A DNA stretch of 64,000 bases from Klebsiella grimontii (lineage in GTDB: Bacteria; Pseudomonadota; Gammaproteobacteria; Enterobacterales; Enterobacteriaceae), in the NCBI RefSeq assembly GCF_900200035.1, contig NZ_FZTC01000012.1, positions 62,001-126,000 on the forward strand, written 5' to 3'. A program made the translations under genes and the position numbers. Below are positions 20,938 to 30,965 of the stretch, piece by piece. Position 1 is the stretch's first letter. Each line of letters starts with the position of its first letter. The notes under the pieces are model-generated. The model saw nothing but the letters and a program-made list of their open reading frames with translations. It was not told the origin of the DNA and did no database searches.

Positions 20938-20965
20938 TTGTCACAGATTCTCAGTATGTTAGGGT
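20938..20965 (+). promoter_or_regulatory. Osmoregulated proU promoter (P2-like)
   Basis: TTGTCA (20938-20943), a 16-base spacer, and TAGGGT (20960-20965) match the arrangement I recall for the main osmotically induced proU promoter of E. coli. The rest of the 345-base nrdF-proV gap (20730-21033) is AT-rich and holds no gene; in E. coli the corresponding region and the early proV coding sequence bind H-NS. The site assignment is by recall and pattern. Confidence 0.6.
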
Positions 20966-21033
20966 GTAAAAAAACAATTATCACCACCGGGTACCATATC
21001 GATATTAATAAATAACAGGAAACACTCTCTTGC

Positions 21034-22236
21034 ATGGCAATTAAATTAGAAATCAAGAATCTCTATAAGATATTTGGCGAGCACCCGCAGCGGGCTTTCA
21101 AATATATCGACAAAGGACTATCGAAAGAACAAATACTGGAAAAGACGGGGCTATCGCTTGGCGTTAAGAACGCCAGTCTGACCATTGAAGAAGGCGAGAT
21201 ATTCGTCATCATGGGACTCTCCGGTTCGGGGAAATCCACCATGGTTCGCCTTCTCAATCGCCTGATTGAACCCACCCGCGGCCAGGTCCTGATCGACGGC
21301 GTCGATATCGCTAAAATCTCTGACGCCGAGCTCCGCGAGGTGCGCAGAAAAAAGATTGCGATGGTTTTTCAATCCTTTGCGCTTATGCCGCATATGACCG
21401 TGCTCGACAACGCCGGTTTCGGCATGGAGCTGGCCGGCGTGCCGACTCAGGAACGCCAGGAAAAAGCGCTGGAGGCGTTGCGTCAGGTCGGCCTGGAAAA
21501 TTATGCTCATGCGTACCCGGACGAACTCTCCGGGGGCATGCGCCAGCGCGTTGGTCTCGCCCGCGCGCTGGCGATTAACCCCGATATTCTGTTAATGGAT
21601 GAAGCCTTCTCAGCGCTCGACCCATTAATTCGTACCGAAATGCAGGATGAGCTCACTAAATTACAGGCCCGGCATCAGCGTACCGTGGTATTTATTTCCC
21701 ACGATCTCGATGAAGCCATGCGGATTGGCGATCGTATTGCCATTATGCAAAATGGTGAAGTGGTTCAGGTCGGCACGCCGGATGAAATACTCAATAATCC
21801 GGCCAATGATTATGTCCGAACCTTCTTCCGCGGCGTCGATATTAGCCAGGTGTTCAGCGCTAAAGATATTGCCCGCCGCAGCCCGGTGGGGCTGATTCGT
21901 AAAACGCCTGGTTTCGGCCCGCGCTCCGCGCTGAAATTATTGCAGGATGAAGACCGCGAATATGGCTACGTCATTGAACGCGGGAATAAGTTTGTTGGCA
22001 TTATCTCCATTGATTCTCTGAAAGCCGCGCTGAGCGAAGGCCAGGGAATCGATGCGGCGTTAATCGACTCCCCGCAGGCGGTGGATGCGCAAACGCCGCT
22101 CAGCGAGCTGCTCTCTCACGTCGGCCATGCACCGTGTGCGGTGCCGGTTATCGATGAAGGGCAACAGTACGTCGGCATCATTTCCAAACGCATGCTGCTG
22201 CAGGCTTTAGATCGCGAGGGGGCAAACAATGGCTGA
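21034..22236 (+). CDS. proV: Glycine betaine/proline ABC importer ATPase ProV
   Basis: 400 residues. The ABC domain (about 30-265) has Walker [10 protein letters not shown], the signature [10 protein letters not shown] and Walker [13 protein letters not shown]. The C-terminal part (about 280-395) holds tandem CBS domains that act in osmosensing. It powers the ProU importer for glycine betaine and proline betaine. It overlaps proW by eight bases, so the two are coupled. Confidence 0.97.
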   Translation: MAIKLEIKNLYKIFGEHPQRAFKYIDKGLSKEQILEKTGLSLGVKNASLTIEEGEIFVIMGLSGSGKSTMVRLLNRLIEPTRGQVLIDGVDIAKISDAELREVRRKKIAMVFQSFALMPHMTVLDNAGFGMELAGVPTQERQEKALEALRQVGLENYAHAYPDELSGGMRQRVGLARALAINPDILLMDEAFSALDPLIRTEMQDELTKLQARHQRTVVFISHDLDEAMRIGDRIAIMQNGEVVQVGTPDEILNNPANDYVRTFFRGVDISQVFSAKDIARRSPVGLIRKTPGFGPRSALKLLQDEDREYGYVIERGNKFVGIISIDSLKAALSEGQGIDAALIDSPQAVDAQTPLSELLSHVGHAPCAVPVIDEGQQYVGIISKRMLLQALDREGANNG

Positions 22237-23293
22237 TCAATCTAACCCGTGGGACACCGCGCCGGCGGCGGATAGCGCAGCGCAATCCGCCGATGCCTGG
22301 GGCACCTCTACGCCAGCGCCGACCAACGGCGGCGGCGCCGACTGGCTGAGCAGCGCGCCCGCGCCGCAGCCGGAACACTTCAATATTATGGACCCGTTCC
22401 ATAACACGCTGATCCCGCTCGATAGCTGGGTCACGCACGGCATCGACTGGGTGGTGATGCATTTCCGTCCGCTATTCCAGGGAATACGCGTACCGGTGGA
22501 TTACATCCTGAGCGCCTTCCAGCAGCTGCTGCTGGGCATGCCGGCGCCGGTGGCGATTATTATTTTCTCGCTGATTGCCTGGCAGATTTCCAGCGTCGGC
22601 ATGGGTGCGGCGACGCTGATTTCGCTGATCGCCATCGGCGCTATCGGCGCCTGGTCGCAGGCGATGGTAACCCTGGCGCTGGTGCTGACCGCACTGCTGT
22701 TTTGTATGCTGATCGGGCTGCCGCTTGGGATATGGCTGGCGCGCAGCCCGCGGGCGGCGAAAATCATCCGTCCGCTGCTCGACGCGATGCAGACCACGCC
22801 GGCGTTTGTCTACCTGGTGCCCATCGTGATGCTGTTCGGTATCGGCAACGTTCCGGGCGTGGTGGTCACCATTATCTTCGCCCTGCCGCCGATTGTCCGC
22901 CTGACCATTCTGGGGATTAACCAGGTGCCGGCGGATCTGATTGAAGCATCGCGCTCCTTCGGCGCCAGCCCGCGTCAGCTGCTGTTTAAGGTTCAGCTAC
23001 CGCTGGCCATGCCGACTATTATGGCCGGGGTCAACCAGACGCTGATGCTGGCCCTGTCGATGGTGGTCATCGCCTCGATGATTGCCGTTGGCGGTCTCGG
23101 CCAGATGGTACTGCGCGGCATCGGTCGCCTTGATATGGGCCTGGCCACCGTTGGCGGCGTCGGGATTGTTATCCTCGCCATTATTCTTGACCGTCTGACT
23201 CAGGCCGTAGGACGGGACTCGCGCAGTCGCGGCAACCGCCGCTGGTATGCAACCGGCCCACTGGGGCTGATAACTCGCCCTTTCTGTAAATAA
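22229..23293 (+). CDS. proW: Glycine betaine/proline ABC importer permease ProW
   Basis: 354 residues. A long hydrophilic, Ala/Pro/Ser-rich N-terminal tail (about 1-65), typical of ProW, precedes a BPD-type permease domain. The ATPase-coupling EAA loop is [20 protein letters not shown]. It forms the membrane channel of ProU with ProV and the binding protein ProX. Confidence 0.96.
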   Translation: MADQSNPWDTAPAADSAAQSADAWGTSTPAPTNGGGADWLSSAPAPQPEHFNIMDPFHNTLIPLDSWVTHGIDWVVMHFRPLFQGIRVPVDYILSAFQQLLLGMPAPVAIIIFSLIAWQISSVGMGAATLISLIAIGAIGAWSQAMVTLALVLTALLFCMLIGLPLGIWLARSPRAAKIIRPLLDAMQTTPAFVYLVPIVMLFGIGNVPGVVVTIIFALPPIVRLTILGINQVPADLIEASRSFGASPRQLLFKVQLPLAMPTIMAGVNQTLMLALSMVVIASMIAVGGLGQMVLRGIGRLDMGLATVGGVGIVILAIILDRLTQAVGRDSRSRGNRRWYATGPLGLITRPFCK

Positions 23294-23355
23294 GAGCCCA
23301 TCCCCCCGGCAATCGGGGGGATAGACTCCCCTTCTGATAAGTAAAAGGAACAACG

Positions 23356-24351
23356 ATGCGACATACAGCGATCCTTGCCACAGCGTTAACCGCCCTCATT
23401 TCCACCACCGCCTTCGCGGCGGATCTGCCTGGCAAAGGCATTACCGTTAAGCCGATTCAGAGCACTATTTCGGAAGAGACCTTCCAGACCCTGCTGGTCA
23501 GCCGCGCGCTGGAGAAGCTCGGTTATACCGTCGATAAGCCGAGCGAAGTGGATTACAACGTCGGCTATACCTCGCTCGCCTCCGGCGACGCCACCTTTAC
23601 CGCCGTCAACTGGCAGCCGCTGCACGACGATATGTACGCTGCCGCCGGCGGCGATAAAAAGTTCTACCGCCAAGGCGTATTTGTGAACGGCGCGGCGCAG
23701 GGCTACCTGATTGATAAGAAAACCGCCGAGCAGTACCACATCAAATCTATCGACCAGCTAAAAGATCCGAAAATCGCCAAACTGTTCGACACCAACGGCG
23801 ACGGCAAAGCCGACCTGACCGGCTGTACGCCTGGCTGGGGCTGTGAAGCGGTAATTAACCATCAGCTTGATGCCTATGGTCTGAATAACACCGTCACCCA
23901 CAATCAGGGGAACTATGCCGCCATGATGGCCGACACCATTGCCCGCTATAAAGAGGGCAAGCCGGTCATCTACTACACCTGGACGCCTTACTGGGTCAGC
24001 GATGTGCTGAAACCGGGTAAAGACGTCGTCTGGCTGCAGGTACCGTTCTCCTCCCTGCCGGGCGTGCAAAAAAATATCGACACGAAGCTCTCTAATGGCG
24101 CCAACTACGGCTTCCCGGTCAGCACCATGCATATCGTCGCCAACAAAGCCTGGGCCGAGAAAAACCCGGCGGCGGCGAAGCTGTTTAGCATCATGAAGCT
24201 GCCGATTGCCGATATCAACGCCGAGAATGCCATGATGCACGAGGGGCATGGTTCGGAAGCGGATATTCAGGGCCACGTCGACGGCTGGATCAAAGCCCAC
24301 CAGCAGCAGTTTGACGGCTGGGTGAACGAAGCGCTGGCCGCGCAGAAATAA
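23356..24351 (+). CDS. proX: Glycine betaine-binding periplasmic protein ProX
   Basis: 331 residues with a signal peptide ending TTAFA (about residue 21). The mature OpuAC-type binding protein has the aromatic cage residues that trap the quaternary ammonium group (Trp in [10 protein letters not shown] and [10 protein letters not shown]). It delivers glycine betaine and proline betaine to ProVW. The 62-base gap after proW contains a GGGGGGAT-type inverted repeat that may trim the message. Confidence 0.97.
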   Translation: MRHTAILATALTALISTTAFAADLPGKGITVKPIQSTISEETFQTLLVSRALEKLGYTVDKPSEVDYNVGYTSLASGDATFTAVNWQPLHDDMYAAAGGDKKFYRQGVFVNGAAQGYLIDKKTAEQYHIKSIDQLKDPKIAKLFDTNGDGKADLTGCTPGWGCEAVINHQLDAYGLNNTVTHNQGNYAAMMADTIARYKEGKPVIYYTWTPYWVSDVLKPGKDVVWLQVPFSSLPGVQKNIDTKLSNGANYGFPVSTMHIVANKAWAEKNPAAAKLFSIMKLPIADINAENAMMHEGHGSEADIQGHVDGWIKAHQQQFDGWVNEALAAQK

Positions 24352-24373
24352 TCTCCCGCTTTTATCGCGTTTC

Positions 24374-24399
24374 CCCGGAAAGGCTCCCGCCTTTCCGGG
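24374..24399 (+). terminator. Hairpin after proX
   Basis: CCCGGAAAGGC (24374-24384) pairs perfectly with GCCTTTCCGGG (24389-24399). There is no T tract, so it may act as an mRNA-stabilizing end or a Rho-assisted terminator. Confidence 0.6.
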
Positions 24400-24592
24400 C
24401 CATCAGAACGTACAGACTCCACCTTCGCTATCATCGCCCCGCCTTTCCCGTCCGATGGGTTTATATGCAAAAAATGTGCATAACTTTAACCATCAGCCTC
24501 TTAGCGGCTGTTAAGCCGCACGGCTCTCTGCTAAGGTAAATCTACCTGTTTAATCATGTGATTTTCACGTGAGTGATTAATAAGCAATTCCT

Positions 24593-25339
24593 ATGGAAAA
24601 TTCTGACGCATTGACGCATACCCCTCCCGCCGCTGAGGCCACGCTGTCTGAAGGCCTGAAAGACAGCCTGCCTATCGTCATTAGCTATATTCCCGTGGCC
24701 TTCGCCTTCGGCCTCAACGCCACGAAGCTCGGCTTCACTCCCCTGGAAAGCCTGTTCTTCTCCTGCATTATTTACGCGGGCGCCAGCCAGTTCGTGATCG
24801 TCGCGATGCTGGCGGCGGGAAGCTCGCTGTGGGTCGCCGCGCTCACCGTCATGGCGATGGACGTTCGTCACGTTCTCTACGGCCCTTCCCTGCGCAGCCG
24901 CATCCCGCGCGCGCTGAGCAACAAAAAAACCGCGATCTGGGCGTTCGGCCTGACTGATGAGGTGTTTGCCGCCGCCACCGCTAAACTGGTACGCGACGGT
25001 CGACGCTGGAGCGAAAGCTGGATGATCGGTATCGCTTTTCTGTCCTGGGCGTCGTGGGTCTTCGGCACGCTGATCGGCGCGTATTCAGGCAGCGGCCTGC
25101 TGACCGACTTTCCGGCGGTGGAGGCGGCGCTGGGCTTTATGCTTCCCGCGCTGTTTATGAGTTTTTTACTGGCTTCTTTCCAGCGCAAGCAGTCGCTTAG
25201 CGTGACCGCCGCGCTGGCAGGGGCGCTGGGGGGAATGATTCTGTTTTCCATACCCGCCGCCATCCTGGCCGGGATTGTCTGCGGCTGCCTGACCGCTCTG
25301 GTACAGGCCAGCCTACAGGGGATGCCCGATGAACAGTGA
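24593..25339 (+). CDS. ygaZ: L-valine exporter large subunit YgaZ (AzlC family)
   Basis: 248 residues with the AzlC-family start ([23 protein letters not shown]) and several membrane helices. Together with YgaH it exports branched-chain amino acids such as valine. It overlaps ygaH by 11 bases, as expected for a two-subunit exporter. No adjacent regulator is present; in E. coli it responds to Lrp. Confidence 0.94.
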   Translation: MENSDALTHTPPAAEATLSEGLKDSLPIVISYIPVAFAFGLNATKLGFTPLESLFFSCIIYAGASQFVIVAMLAAGSSLWVAALTVMAMDVRHVLYGPSLRSRIPRALSNKKTAIWAFGLTDEVFAAATAKLVRDGRRWSESWMIGIAFLSWASWVFGTLIGAYSGSGLLTDFPAVEAALGFMLPALFMSFLLASFQRKQSLSVTAALAGALGGMILFSIPAAILAGIVCGCLTALVQASLQGMPDEQ

Positions 25340-25664
25340 TGTCCTGACGATCGGCGTTGTGGTCGGCTGCGTAAACTATCTGTTTCGCTATCTGCCGTTG
25401 CGCCTGCGCGCCGGCAACGCGCGTCCGACGCGTCGCGGTCCGATCGGCGTGCTGCTCGATACCATCGGCATCGCCTCTATTTGCGCGCTGCTGGTGGTCT
25501 CCAGCGTGCCGGAAATTCTCCACGACGCCCGCCGCCTGCTGCCTACACTGGCTGGCTTCGCCGTGCTGGGCCTGGCCTTCTGGAAAACGCGCAGCATTAT
25601 TTTGCCTACGCTTCTAAGCGCCCTAACCTACGGTGTTGTCTGGAAAATCGGCCTATGGCTATAA
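25329..25664 (+). CDS. ygaH: L-valine exporter small subunit YgaH (AzlD family)
   Basis: 111 residues and about four membrane helices. The start ([23 protein letters not shown]) is typical of AzlD/YgaH. It is the obligate partner of YgaZ, whose gene overlaps it. Confidence 0.93.
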   Translation: MNSDVLTIGVVVGCVNYLFRYLPLRLRAGNARPTRRGPIGVLLDTIGIASICALLVVSSVPEILHDARRLLPTLAGFAVLGLAFWKTRSIILPTLLSALTYGVVWKIGLWL

Positions 25665-25755
25665 GCCTAAAGTATCAATTTTTGTCAATAATTCATTTGA
25701 TTTATTTGTCACAATAGTTATTATATCGACTGTAATTAATGAGGTCATAACCAAA

Positions 25756-26286
25756 ATGGATAGTTCGTTTACTCCCATTGAGCAAATGCTCAAGTTCCGC
25801 GCCAGCCGTCACGAAGACTTTCCTTTTCAGGAAATTCTGCTCACCCGCCTTTGCATGCATATGCAGGGAAAGCTGCTGGAAAACCGTAACAAGATGCTGA
25901 AAGCGCAAGGGATTAACGAGACATTGTTTATGGCGCTGATCACGCTTGAGTCTCAGGAAAACCACAGCATTCAGCCTTCTGAGCTGAGCTGCGCGCTGGG
26001 CTCTTCCCGTACCAACGCCACGCGCATTGCCGACGAGCTGGAAAAACGCGGCTGGATTGAGCGCCGCGAAAGCGATAACGATCGTCGCTGCCTGCATTTA
26101 CAGCTCACCGAAAAGGGGCATCAGTTCCTGCGCGAAGTGTTACCGCCGCAGCACAACTGCCTGCATCAGCTCTGGTCTTCTTTAAGCACCAGCGAAAAAG
26201 ATCAGCTCGAGCACATCACCCGTAAGCTGCTTGGTCGCCTCGACCAAATGGAAGAGGATGGCGTGCTTGCGGAGTCTCTGCGCTAA
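25756..26286 (+). CDS. mprA: MarR-family repressor MprA (EmrR)
   Basis: 176 residues from the ATG at 25756; the longer frame starting at 25633 runs through ygaH and is not used. The MarR winged helix shows the recognition region [18 protein letters not shown] and the wing [17 protein letters not shown]. It represses emrAB and is released by uncouplers and phenolics such as CCCP, nalidixic acid and salicylate. It lies directly upstream of its target operon. Confidence 0.96.
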   Translation: MDSSFTPIEQMLKFRASRHEDFPFQEILLTRLCMHMQGKLLENRNKMLKAQGINETLFMALITLESQENHSIQPSELSCALGSSRTNATRIADELEKRGWIERRESDNDRRCLHLQLTEKGHQFLREVLPPQHNCLHQLWSSLSTSEKDQLEHITRKLLGRLDQMEEDGVLAESLR

Positions 26287-26337
26287 GCGCGGAACCAACC
26301 GCTCAACGCTTTTTCTGGATTGACAAGGAAACGAACA

Positions 26338-26360
26338 GGCCAGCAGATCTTCTGCTGGCC
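26338..26360 (+). terminator. Hairpin between mprA and emrA
   Basis: GGCCAGCAGA-TCT-TCTGCTGGCC followed by TTTCT. It may reduce the read-through from mprA into emrAB rather than fully block it, since the genes are usually co-transcribed. Confidence 0.65.
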
Positions 26361-26417
26361 TTTCTGATAAACAGGTCGGCTCAGCCGATGTGAAATAATA
26401 AGATCGTGGAGAATAAC

Positions 26418-27590
26418 ATGAGCGCAAATGCGGAGAGCCAAACCCCGCAGCAACCGGGCAGCAAAAAAGGGAAGCGTAAAGGCGCCCTGCTGCTGCTGAC
26501 CTTGCTCTTTATTATTGTTGCCGTGGCATACGGGATTTATTGGTTTTTAGTACTGCGTCACTTCGAAGAGACCGATGACGCGTACGTGGCAGGGAATCAG
26601 GTGCAAATTATGGCGCAGGTGTCCGGCAGCGTGACGAAAGTCTGGGCCGACAACACCGACTACGTGCAAAAAGGCGATCCGCTGGTCACCCTCGACCAGA
26701 CCGATGCCCAGCAGGCGTTTGAAAAAGCGCAGACCCAGCTGGCCGCCAGCGTACGTCAAACGCGCCAGCAGATGATCAACAGCAAGCAGCTGCAGGCCAG
26801 CATTGAGGTTAAAAAAACCGCACTTTCCCAGGCGCAGACCGACCTTAACCGCCGTATTCCGCTGGGGGCCGCCAACCTGATTGGCCGCGAAGAGCTGCAG
26901 CACGCCCGCGACACGGTTGCCAGCGCCCAGGCCGAACTGGACGTGGCGATTCAGCAGTACAACGCCAACCAGGCAATCGTGCTGGGTACGAAGCTGGAAC
27001 AGCAGCCTGCTGTGCTGCAGGCGGCCACCGAAGTGCGTAACGCCTGGCTGGCCCTGCAGCGGACAAAAATCGTCAGCCCGATTAGCGGCTACGTATCGCG
27101 TCGCTCCGTACAGCCCGGCGCGCAAATCAGCAGCACCACGCCGCTGATGGCCGTCGTTCCGGCGACCAACCTGTGGATTGACGCCAACTTTAAAGAAACG
27201 CAGCTGGCGCATATGCGTATCGGTCAGCCGGCCACCGTGATCAGCGATATTTACGGCGACGATGTGAAATACACCGGTAAAGTGGTCGGCCTCGATATGG
27301 GTACCGGTAGCGCCTTCTCGCTGCTGCCCGCGCAGAACGCCACCGGCAACTGGATCAAAGTGGTTCAGCGCCTGCCGGTACGTATTGAGCTGGATGAAAA
27401 ACAGCTGGCGGAGCACCCGCTGCGCATCGGCCTGTCGACCCTCGTTGAGGTGAACACCACCGACCGCGGCGGCGAGATGCTGGCAAGCCAGGTGCGTAGC
27501 TCCCCGGTTTACGAAAGTAATGCCCGCGAAATCGGCCTCGAGCCGGTCAATAAGCTGATAAACGACATCATCCAGGCCAACGCCGGATAA
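26418..27590 (+). CDS. emrA: Multidrug efflux membrane fusion protein EmrA
   Basis: 390 residues, same as E. coli. The ATG at 26418 has GGAG upstream; a GTG at 26406 overlaps that site and is not used. A cytoplasmic tail (1-28) is followed by a membrane helix (ALLLLTLLFIIVAVAYGIYW), a biotinyl-lipoyl domain and a long alpha-helical hairpin (about 90-200). It links EmrB to TolC so that hydrophobic toxins are exported directly out of the cell. Confidence 0.97.
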   Translation: MSANAESQTPQQPGSKKGKRKGALLLLTLLFIIVAVAYGIYWFLVLRHFEETDDAYVAGNQVQIMAQVSGSVTKVWADNTDYVQKGDPLVTLDQTDAQQAFEKAQTQLAASVRQTRQQMINSKQLQASIEVKKTALSQAQTDLNRRIPLGAANLIGREELQHARDTVASAQAELDVAIQQYNANQAIVLGTKLEQQPAVLQAATEVRNAWLALQRTKIVSPISGYVSRRSVQPGAQISSTTPLMAVVPATNLWIDANFKETQLAHMRIGQPATVISDIYGDDVKYTGKVVGLDMGTGSAFSLLPAQNATGNWIKVVQRLPVRIELDEKQLAEHPLRIGLSTLVEVNTTDRGGEMLASQVRSSPVYESNAREIGLEPVNKLINDIIQANAG

Positions 27591-27605
27591 TTCGGGGTGA
27601 GCGTA

Positions 27606-29144
27606 ATGCAACAGCAAAAACCGCTGGAAGGCGCGCAGCTGGTCATTATGACCATTGCGCTGTCGCTCGCGACCTTTATGCAGGTGCTGGACTCCACCAT
27701 CGCCAACGTGGCCATCCCCACCATCGCCGGTAACCTTGGCTCATCGTTGAGCCAGGGCACCTGGGTTATCACCTCGTTTGGGGTGGCGAACGCTATCTCC
27801 ATTCCGATTACCGGCTGGCTGGCAAAGCGCGTTGGCGAAGTGAAGCTGTTCCTCTGGTCGACGGTGGCGTTCGCCATCGCCTCCTGGGCCTGCGGCATGT
27901 CAAACAGCCTGACGATGCTGATTTTCTTCCGCGTGATTCAGGGGATCGTCGCCGGTCCGCTGATCCCGCTGTCGCAAAGTCTGCTGCTCAGCAACTACCC
28001 CCCCGCCAAGCGCTCTATCGCGCTGGCGCTGTGGTCAATGACGGTGATCGTCGCGCCGATTTGCGGCCCTATCCTCGGCGGCTATATCAGCGACAACTAC
28101 CACTGGGGCTGGATCTTCTTTATCAACGTGCCGATTGGCATCGCCGTGGTGGTGATGACGCTACAGACCCTGCGCAACCGCGAAACCCGCACCGAGCAGC
28201 GGCGGATCGACGGCGTCGGCCTGGCGCTGCTGATCATCGGTATCGGCAGCCTGCAGGTGATGCTCGACCGGGGTAAAGAACTGGACTGGTTCGCCTCGAA
28301 CGAGATCATCATCCTGACCATTGTCGCAGTGGTGGCGATAAGCTTCCTTATCGTCTGGGAGCTAACCGACGACAACCCGATAGTCGACCTGTCGCTCTTT
28401 AAGTCGCGAAACTTCACCATCGGCTGCCTGTGTATCAGCCTCGCCTATATGCTCTACTTTGGCGCTATCGTGCTGTTGCCGCAGCTATTGCAGGAGGTAT
28501 ACGGCTATACCGCCACCTGGGCCGGTCTGGCCTCGGCGCCGGTCGGGGTGATCCCGGTTATCCTGTCGCCGATTATCGGCCGCTTCGCGCATAAGCTGGA
28601 TATGCGTCGGCTGGTCACCTTCAGCTTTATCATGTACGCGGTCTGTTTTTACTGGCGCGCGTGGACCTTCGAACCGGGTATGGACTTCGGCGCCTCGGCG
28701 TGGCCGCAGTTTATCCAGGGCTTCGCGGTGGCCTGCTTCTTTATGCCGCTGACGACCATTACGCTTTCCGGCCTGCCGCCGGAAAGGCTGGCGGCGGCAT
28801 CGAGCCTGTCGAACTTTACGCGTACCCTGGCGGGCTCCATCGGCACCTCGATTACCACCACCATGTGGACGAACCGCGAGGCGCTGCACCATGCTCAGCT
28901 TACCGAGTCGGTGACGCCGTATAATCCCAACGCCCAGCAGATGTACGACCAGCTGCAGGGATTAGGGATGACGCAGCAGCAGGCGTCCGGCTGGATCGCG
29001 CAGCAGATAACCAACCAGGGGCTGATTATCTCCGCCAACGAAATTTTCTGGTTCTCGGCGGCGATATTTATCCTTCTGCTCGGGCTGGTGTGGTTTGCCA
29101 GACCGCCGTTCAGCGCTGGCGGCGGCGGTGGCGGCGCGCACTAA
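27606..29144 (+). CDS. emrB: Multidrug efflux MFS transporter EmrB (14-TMS DHA2)
   Basis: 512 residues from the ATG at 27606, matching E. coli length; an in-frame GTG at 27597 would add three residues. The DHA2 family motif VLDSTIANVAIPTI (motif D1) and motif C region (IVAPICGPILGG) are present. It is a proton antiporter exporting CCCP, nalidixic acid and similar drugs with EmrA and TolC. The Gly-rich C terminus (GGGGGGAH) is also present in E. coli. Confidence 0.97.
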   Translation: MQQQKPLEGAQLVIMTIALSLATFMQVLDSTIANVAIPTIAGNLGSSLSQGTWVITSFGVANAISIPITGWLAKRVGEVKLFLWSTVAFAIASWACGMSNSLTMLIFFRVIQGIVAGPLIPLSQSLLLSNYPPAKRSIALALWSMTVIVAPICGPILGGYISDNYHWGWIFFINVPIGIAVVVMTLQTLRNRETRTEQRRIDGVGLALLIIGIGSLQVMLDRGKELDWFASNEIIILTIVAVVAISFLIVWELTDDNPIVDLSLFKSRNFTIGCLCISLAYMLYFGAIVLLPQLLQEVYGYTATWAGLASAPVGVIPVILSPIIGRFAHKLDMRRLVTFSFIMYAVCFYWRAWTFEPGMDFGASAWPQFIQGFAVACFFMPLTTITLSGLPPERLAAASSLSNFTRTLAGSIGTSITTTMWTNREALHHAQLTESVTPYNPNAQQMYDQLQGLGMTQQQASGWIAQQITNQGLIISANEIFWFSAAIFILLLGLVWFARPPFSAGGGGGGAH

Positions 29145-29155
29145 GGTTTGACCTG

Positions 29156-29180
29156 AAGGGATCTGCGGATCCCTTTTTTT
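29156..29180 (+). terminator. Rho-independent terminator of emrAB
   Basis: AAGGGATC-TGCG-GATCCCTT followed by seven T residues, 12 bases past the emrB stop. Confidence 0.9.
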
Positions 29181-29197
29181 ATGGCCGCCGCGCAGGT

Positions 29198-29230
29198 TGT
29201 CCAGTTTGCGCTAGTTTATGTCCAGTTCGC
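29198..29230 (+). promoter_or_regulatory. Paired 12-bp direct repeats upstream of leuA (AraC-type site)
   Basis: TGTCCAGTTTGC (29198-29209) is repeated as TGTCCAGTTCGC (29219-29230). The start-to-start distance of 21 bases is two helical turns, the usual geometry for tandem AraC-family half-sites. The second copy ends 58 bases before the leuA start, next to where a -35 element would lie. The AraC gene at the other end of leuA is the likely ligand. Repeats are seen; the regulator link is inferred. Confidence 0.55.
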
Positions 29231-29288
29231 TGGAGATGCCTTTTCGCCTTGTCATGCACGATAAAGACTCGCTTAGAAGGAGAAAATC

Positions 29289-30965
29289 ATGCTGACTCAA
29301 CCTGGTGAAAAATACCGTCCCTATCCGCCGATTGCCCTGCCCGACCGCCGCTGGCCGGAGCAGCAAATTACCCGCGCCCCGCGCTGGCTCTCCACCGACC
29401 TGCGCGACGGCAACCAGGCGCTGGCCGAGCCGATGGACAGCGCGCGCAAACTGCAGTTCTGGGACTTGCTGCTAGAGTGCGGATTTAAAGAGATCGAGGT
29501 GGCCTTTCCCTCGGCTTCGCAAACCGATTTCAACTTTGTGCGTCAACTTATTGAAGAACGGCGCATCCCGCAGGACGTGACGATTCAGGTGCTGACCCAG
29601 GCGCGGGAAGATTTAATCCTCAGGACCTTCGAATCGCTGCGCGACGCCCACCGCGCCACCGTTCACCTCTATAACGCCACCGCTCCGCTGTTCCGCGAGC
29701 GGGTTTTTGGAATGAACAAAGCGCAGGTCGTCGAGCTGGCGACCCGCGCTACCCGGCTTATCCGCCAACGGTGCGAACAGCAGCCGCAGACCCGCTGGCA
29801 ATACGAGTACTCTCCGGAAACTTTTTGTTTTACCGAGCCGGAATTCGCGCTGGAGATTTGCGAAGCGGTGGCGGAAATCTGGCAGCCCTGCGCCGAACGG
29901 CCGATGATTATCAACCTGCCCGCGACGGTAGAAGTGAACACGCCTAACGTTTATGCCGATCAAATTGAGTATTTTTGTCGTCACTTCTCGCGCCGCGCCG
30001 ATGTGTGCATTAGCGTTCATCCGCATAACGACCGGGGAACCGGCGTCGCCAGCGCGGAGCTGGCGGTGATGGCCGGCGCCGACCGCGTCGAAGGCTGCCT
30101 GTTCGGCAACGGCGAGCGCACCGGTAACGTCTGTCTGGTGACGCTGGCGATGAATCTCTACAGCCAGGGCGTCGATCCCCGGCTCAGGTTCGCTGAGATG
30201 AACCGGGTGGTCGAAATCGTCGAAAGCTGCAACCAGATCCCGGTTCATCCGCGCCACCCGTGGGCGGGAAGCCTGGCCTATACCGCCTTTTCCGGCTCGC
30301 ATCAGGATGCGATCAAAAAAGGGTTCGACGCCCGCCGGCCCGGCGATCGCTGGGAAATGCCCTACCTGCCTATCGACCCGCAGGATATCGGCTGTAGCTA
30401 CGAGGCGGTGATCCGCGTTAACAGCCAGTCCGGCAAAAGCGGGAGCGCGTGGCTGATTGAACAGAATCATGGCCTGAAGCTGCCGCGCGCGCTGCAGCAG
30501 GATTTTAGCCTGCACGTCCAGCGCGAAACCGATACGCATGGTAAGGAGATGACCCACAACGCGCTGTGGCAACTGTTTCGCGCACGCTACGGGCTGGTCC
30601 CCCAGCCGCCGCTGGCGCTGCTGGATTACCAAAGCGATAGCCAGCAGGACGGCCAGCTTTCTCTGCAGGCTTCCCTGCGCATCGCCGGCGAAACGCGACG
30701 TTTGCAGAGCCGCGGCAACGGCCTGCTGTCCGCAGCCGCCAGCGGGCTGAGCGGCCTGTTAAAGCAAAACATCGTGATTAAGGATTATCACGAGCATACC
30801 CTCGGCGAACGTAGCGACAGCCGTTCAGTCGCCTATATTCGCTGCGTCTTCCCGAATGGCGACAGCCGCTGGGGGGTGGGAATTGATAACGACGTGGCGC
30901 GCGCCTCGCTGCAGGCGCTGTGCAATGCGATGAGCGCAGGCCATTACTCCGGCGAACGGAAGTAG
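29289..30965 (+). CDS. leuA: 2-isopropylmalate synthase, long (LeuA type 2) form
   Basis: 558 residues. The catalytic TIM barrel (about 30-310) has the substrate/metal motif LRDGNQAL (38-45), metal-binding HPHNDRGTG and GNGERTGN. The C-terminal allosteric LeuA domain (about 430-550) is present. Length and the start match the long LeuA form common in actinobacteria, not the roughly 520-residue LeuA of the enterobacterial leuABCD operon. No other leucine genes are nearby, so this is an extra, probably acquired copy. It overlaps the AraC gene tail to tail by 22 bases. An AGAAGGAG ribosome-binding site precedes the ATG. Confidence 0.9.
   Translation: MLTQPGEKYRPYPPIALPDRRWPEQQITRAPRWLSTDLRDGNQALAEPMDSARKLQFWDLLLECGFKEIEVAFPSASQTDFNFVRQLIEERRIPQDVTIQVLTQAREDLILRTFESLRDAHRATVHLYNATAPLFRERVFGMNKAQVVELATRATRLIRQRCEQQPQTRWQYEYSPETFCFTEPEFALEICEAVAEIWQPCAERPMIINLPATVEVNTPNVYADQIEYFCRHFSRRADVCISVHPHNDRGTGVASAELAVMAGADRVEGCLFGNGERTGNVCLVTLAMNLYSQGVDPRLRFAEMNRVVEIVESCNQIPVHPRHPWAGSLAYTAFSGSHQDAIKKGFDARRPGDRWEMPYLPIDPQDIGCSYEAVIRVNSQSGKSGSAWLIEQNHGLKLPRALQQDFSLHVQRETDTHGKEMTHNALWQLFRARYGLVPQPPLALLDYQSDSQQDGQLSLQASLRIAGETRRLQSRGNGLLSAAASGLSGLLKQNIVIKDYHEHTLGERSDSRSVAYIRCVFPNGDSRWGVGIDNDVARASLQALCNAMSAGHYSGERK

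Noticed and set aside
26547-27617. A 356-codon frame on the minus strand
   Set aside because: Antisense to emrA; shadow of strong codon bias.
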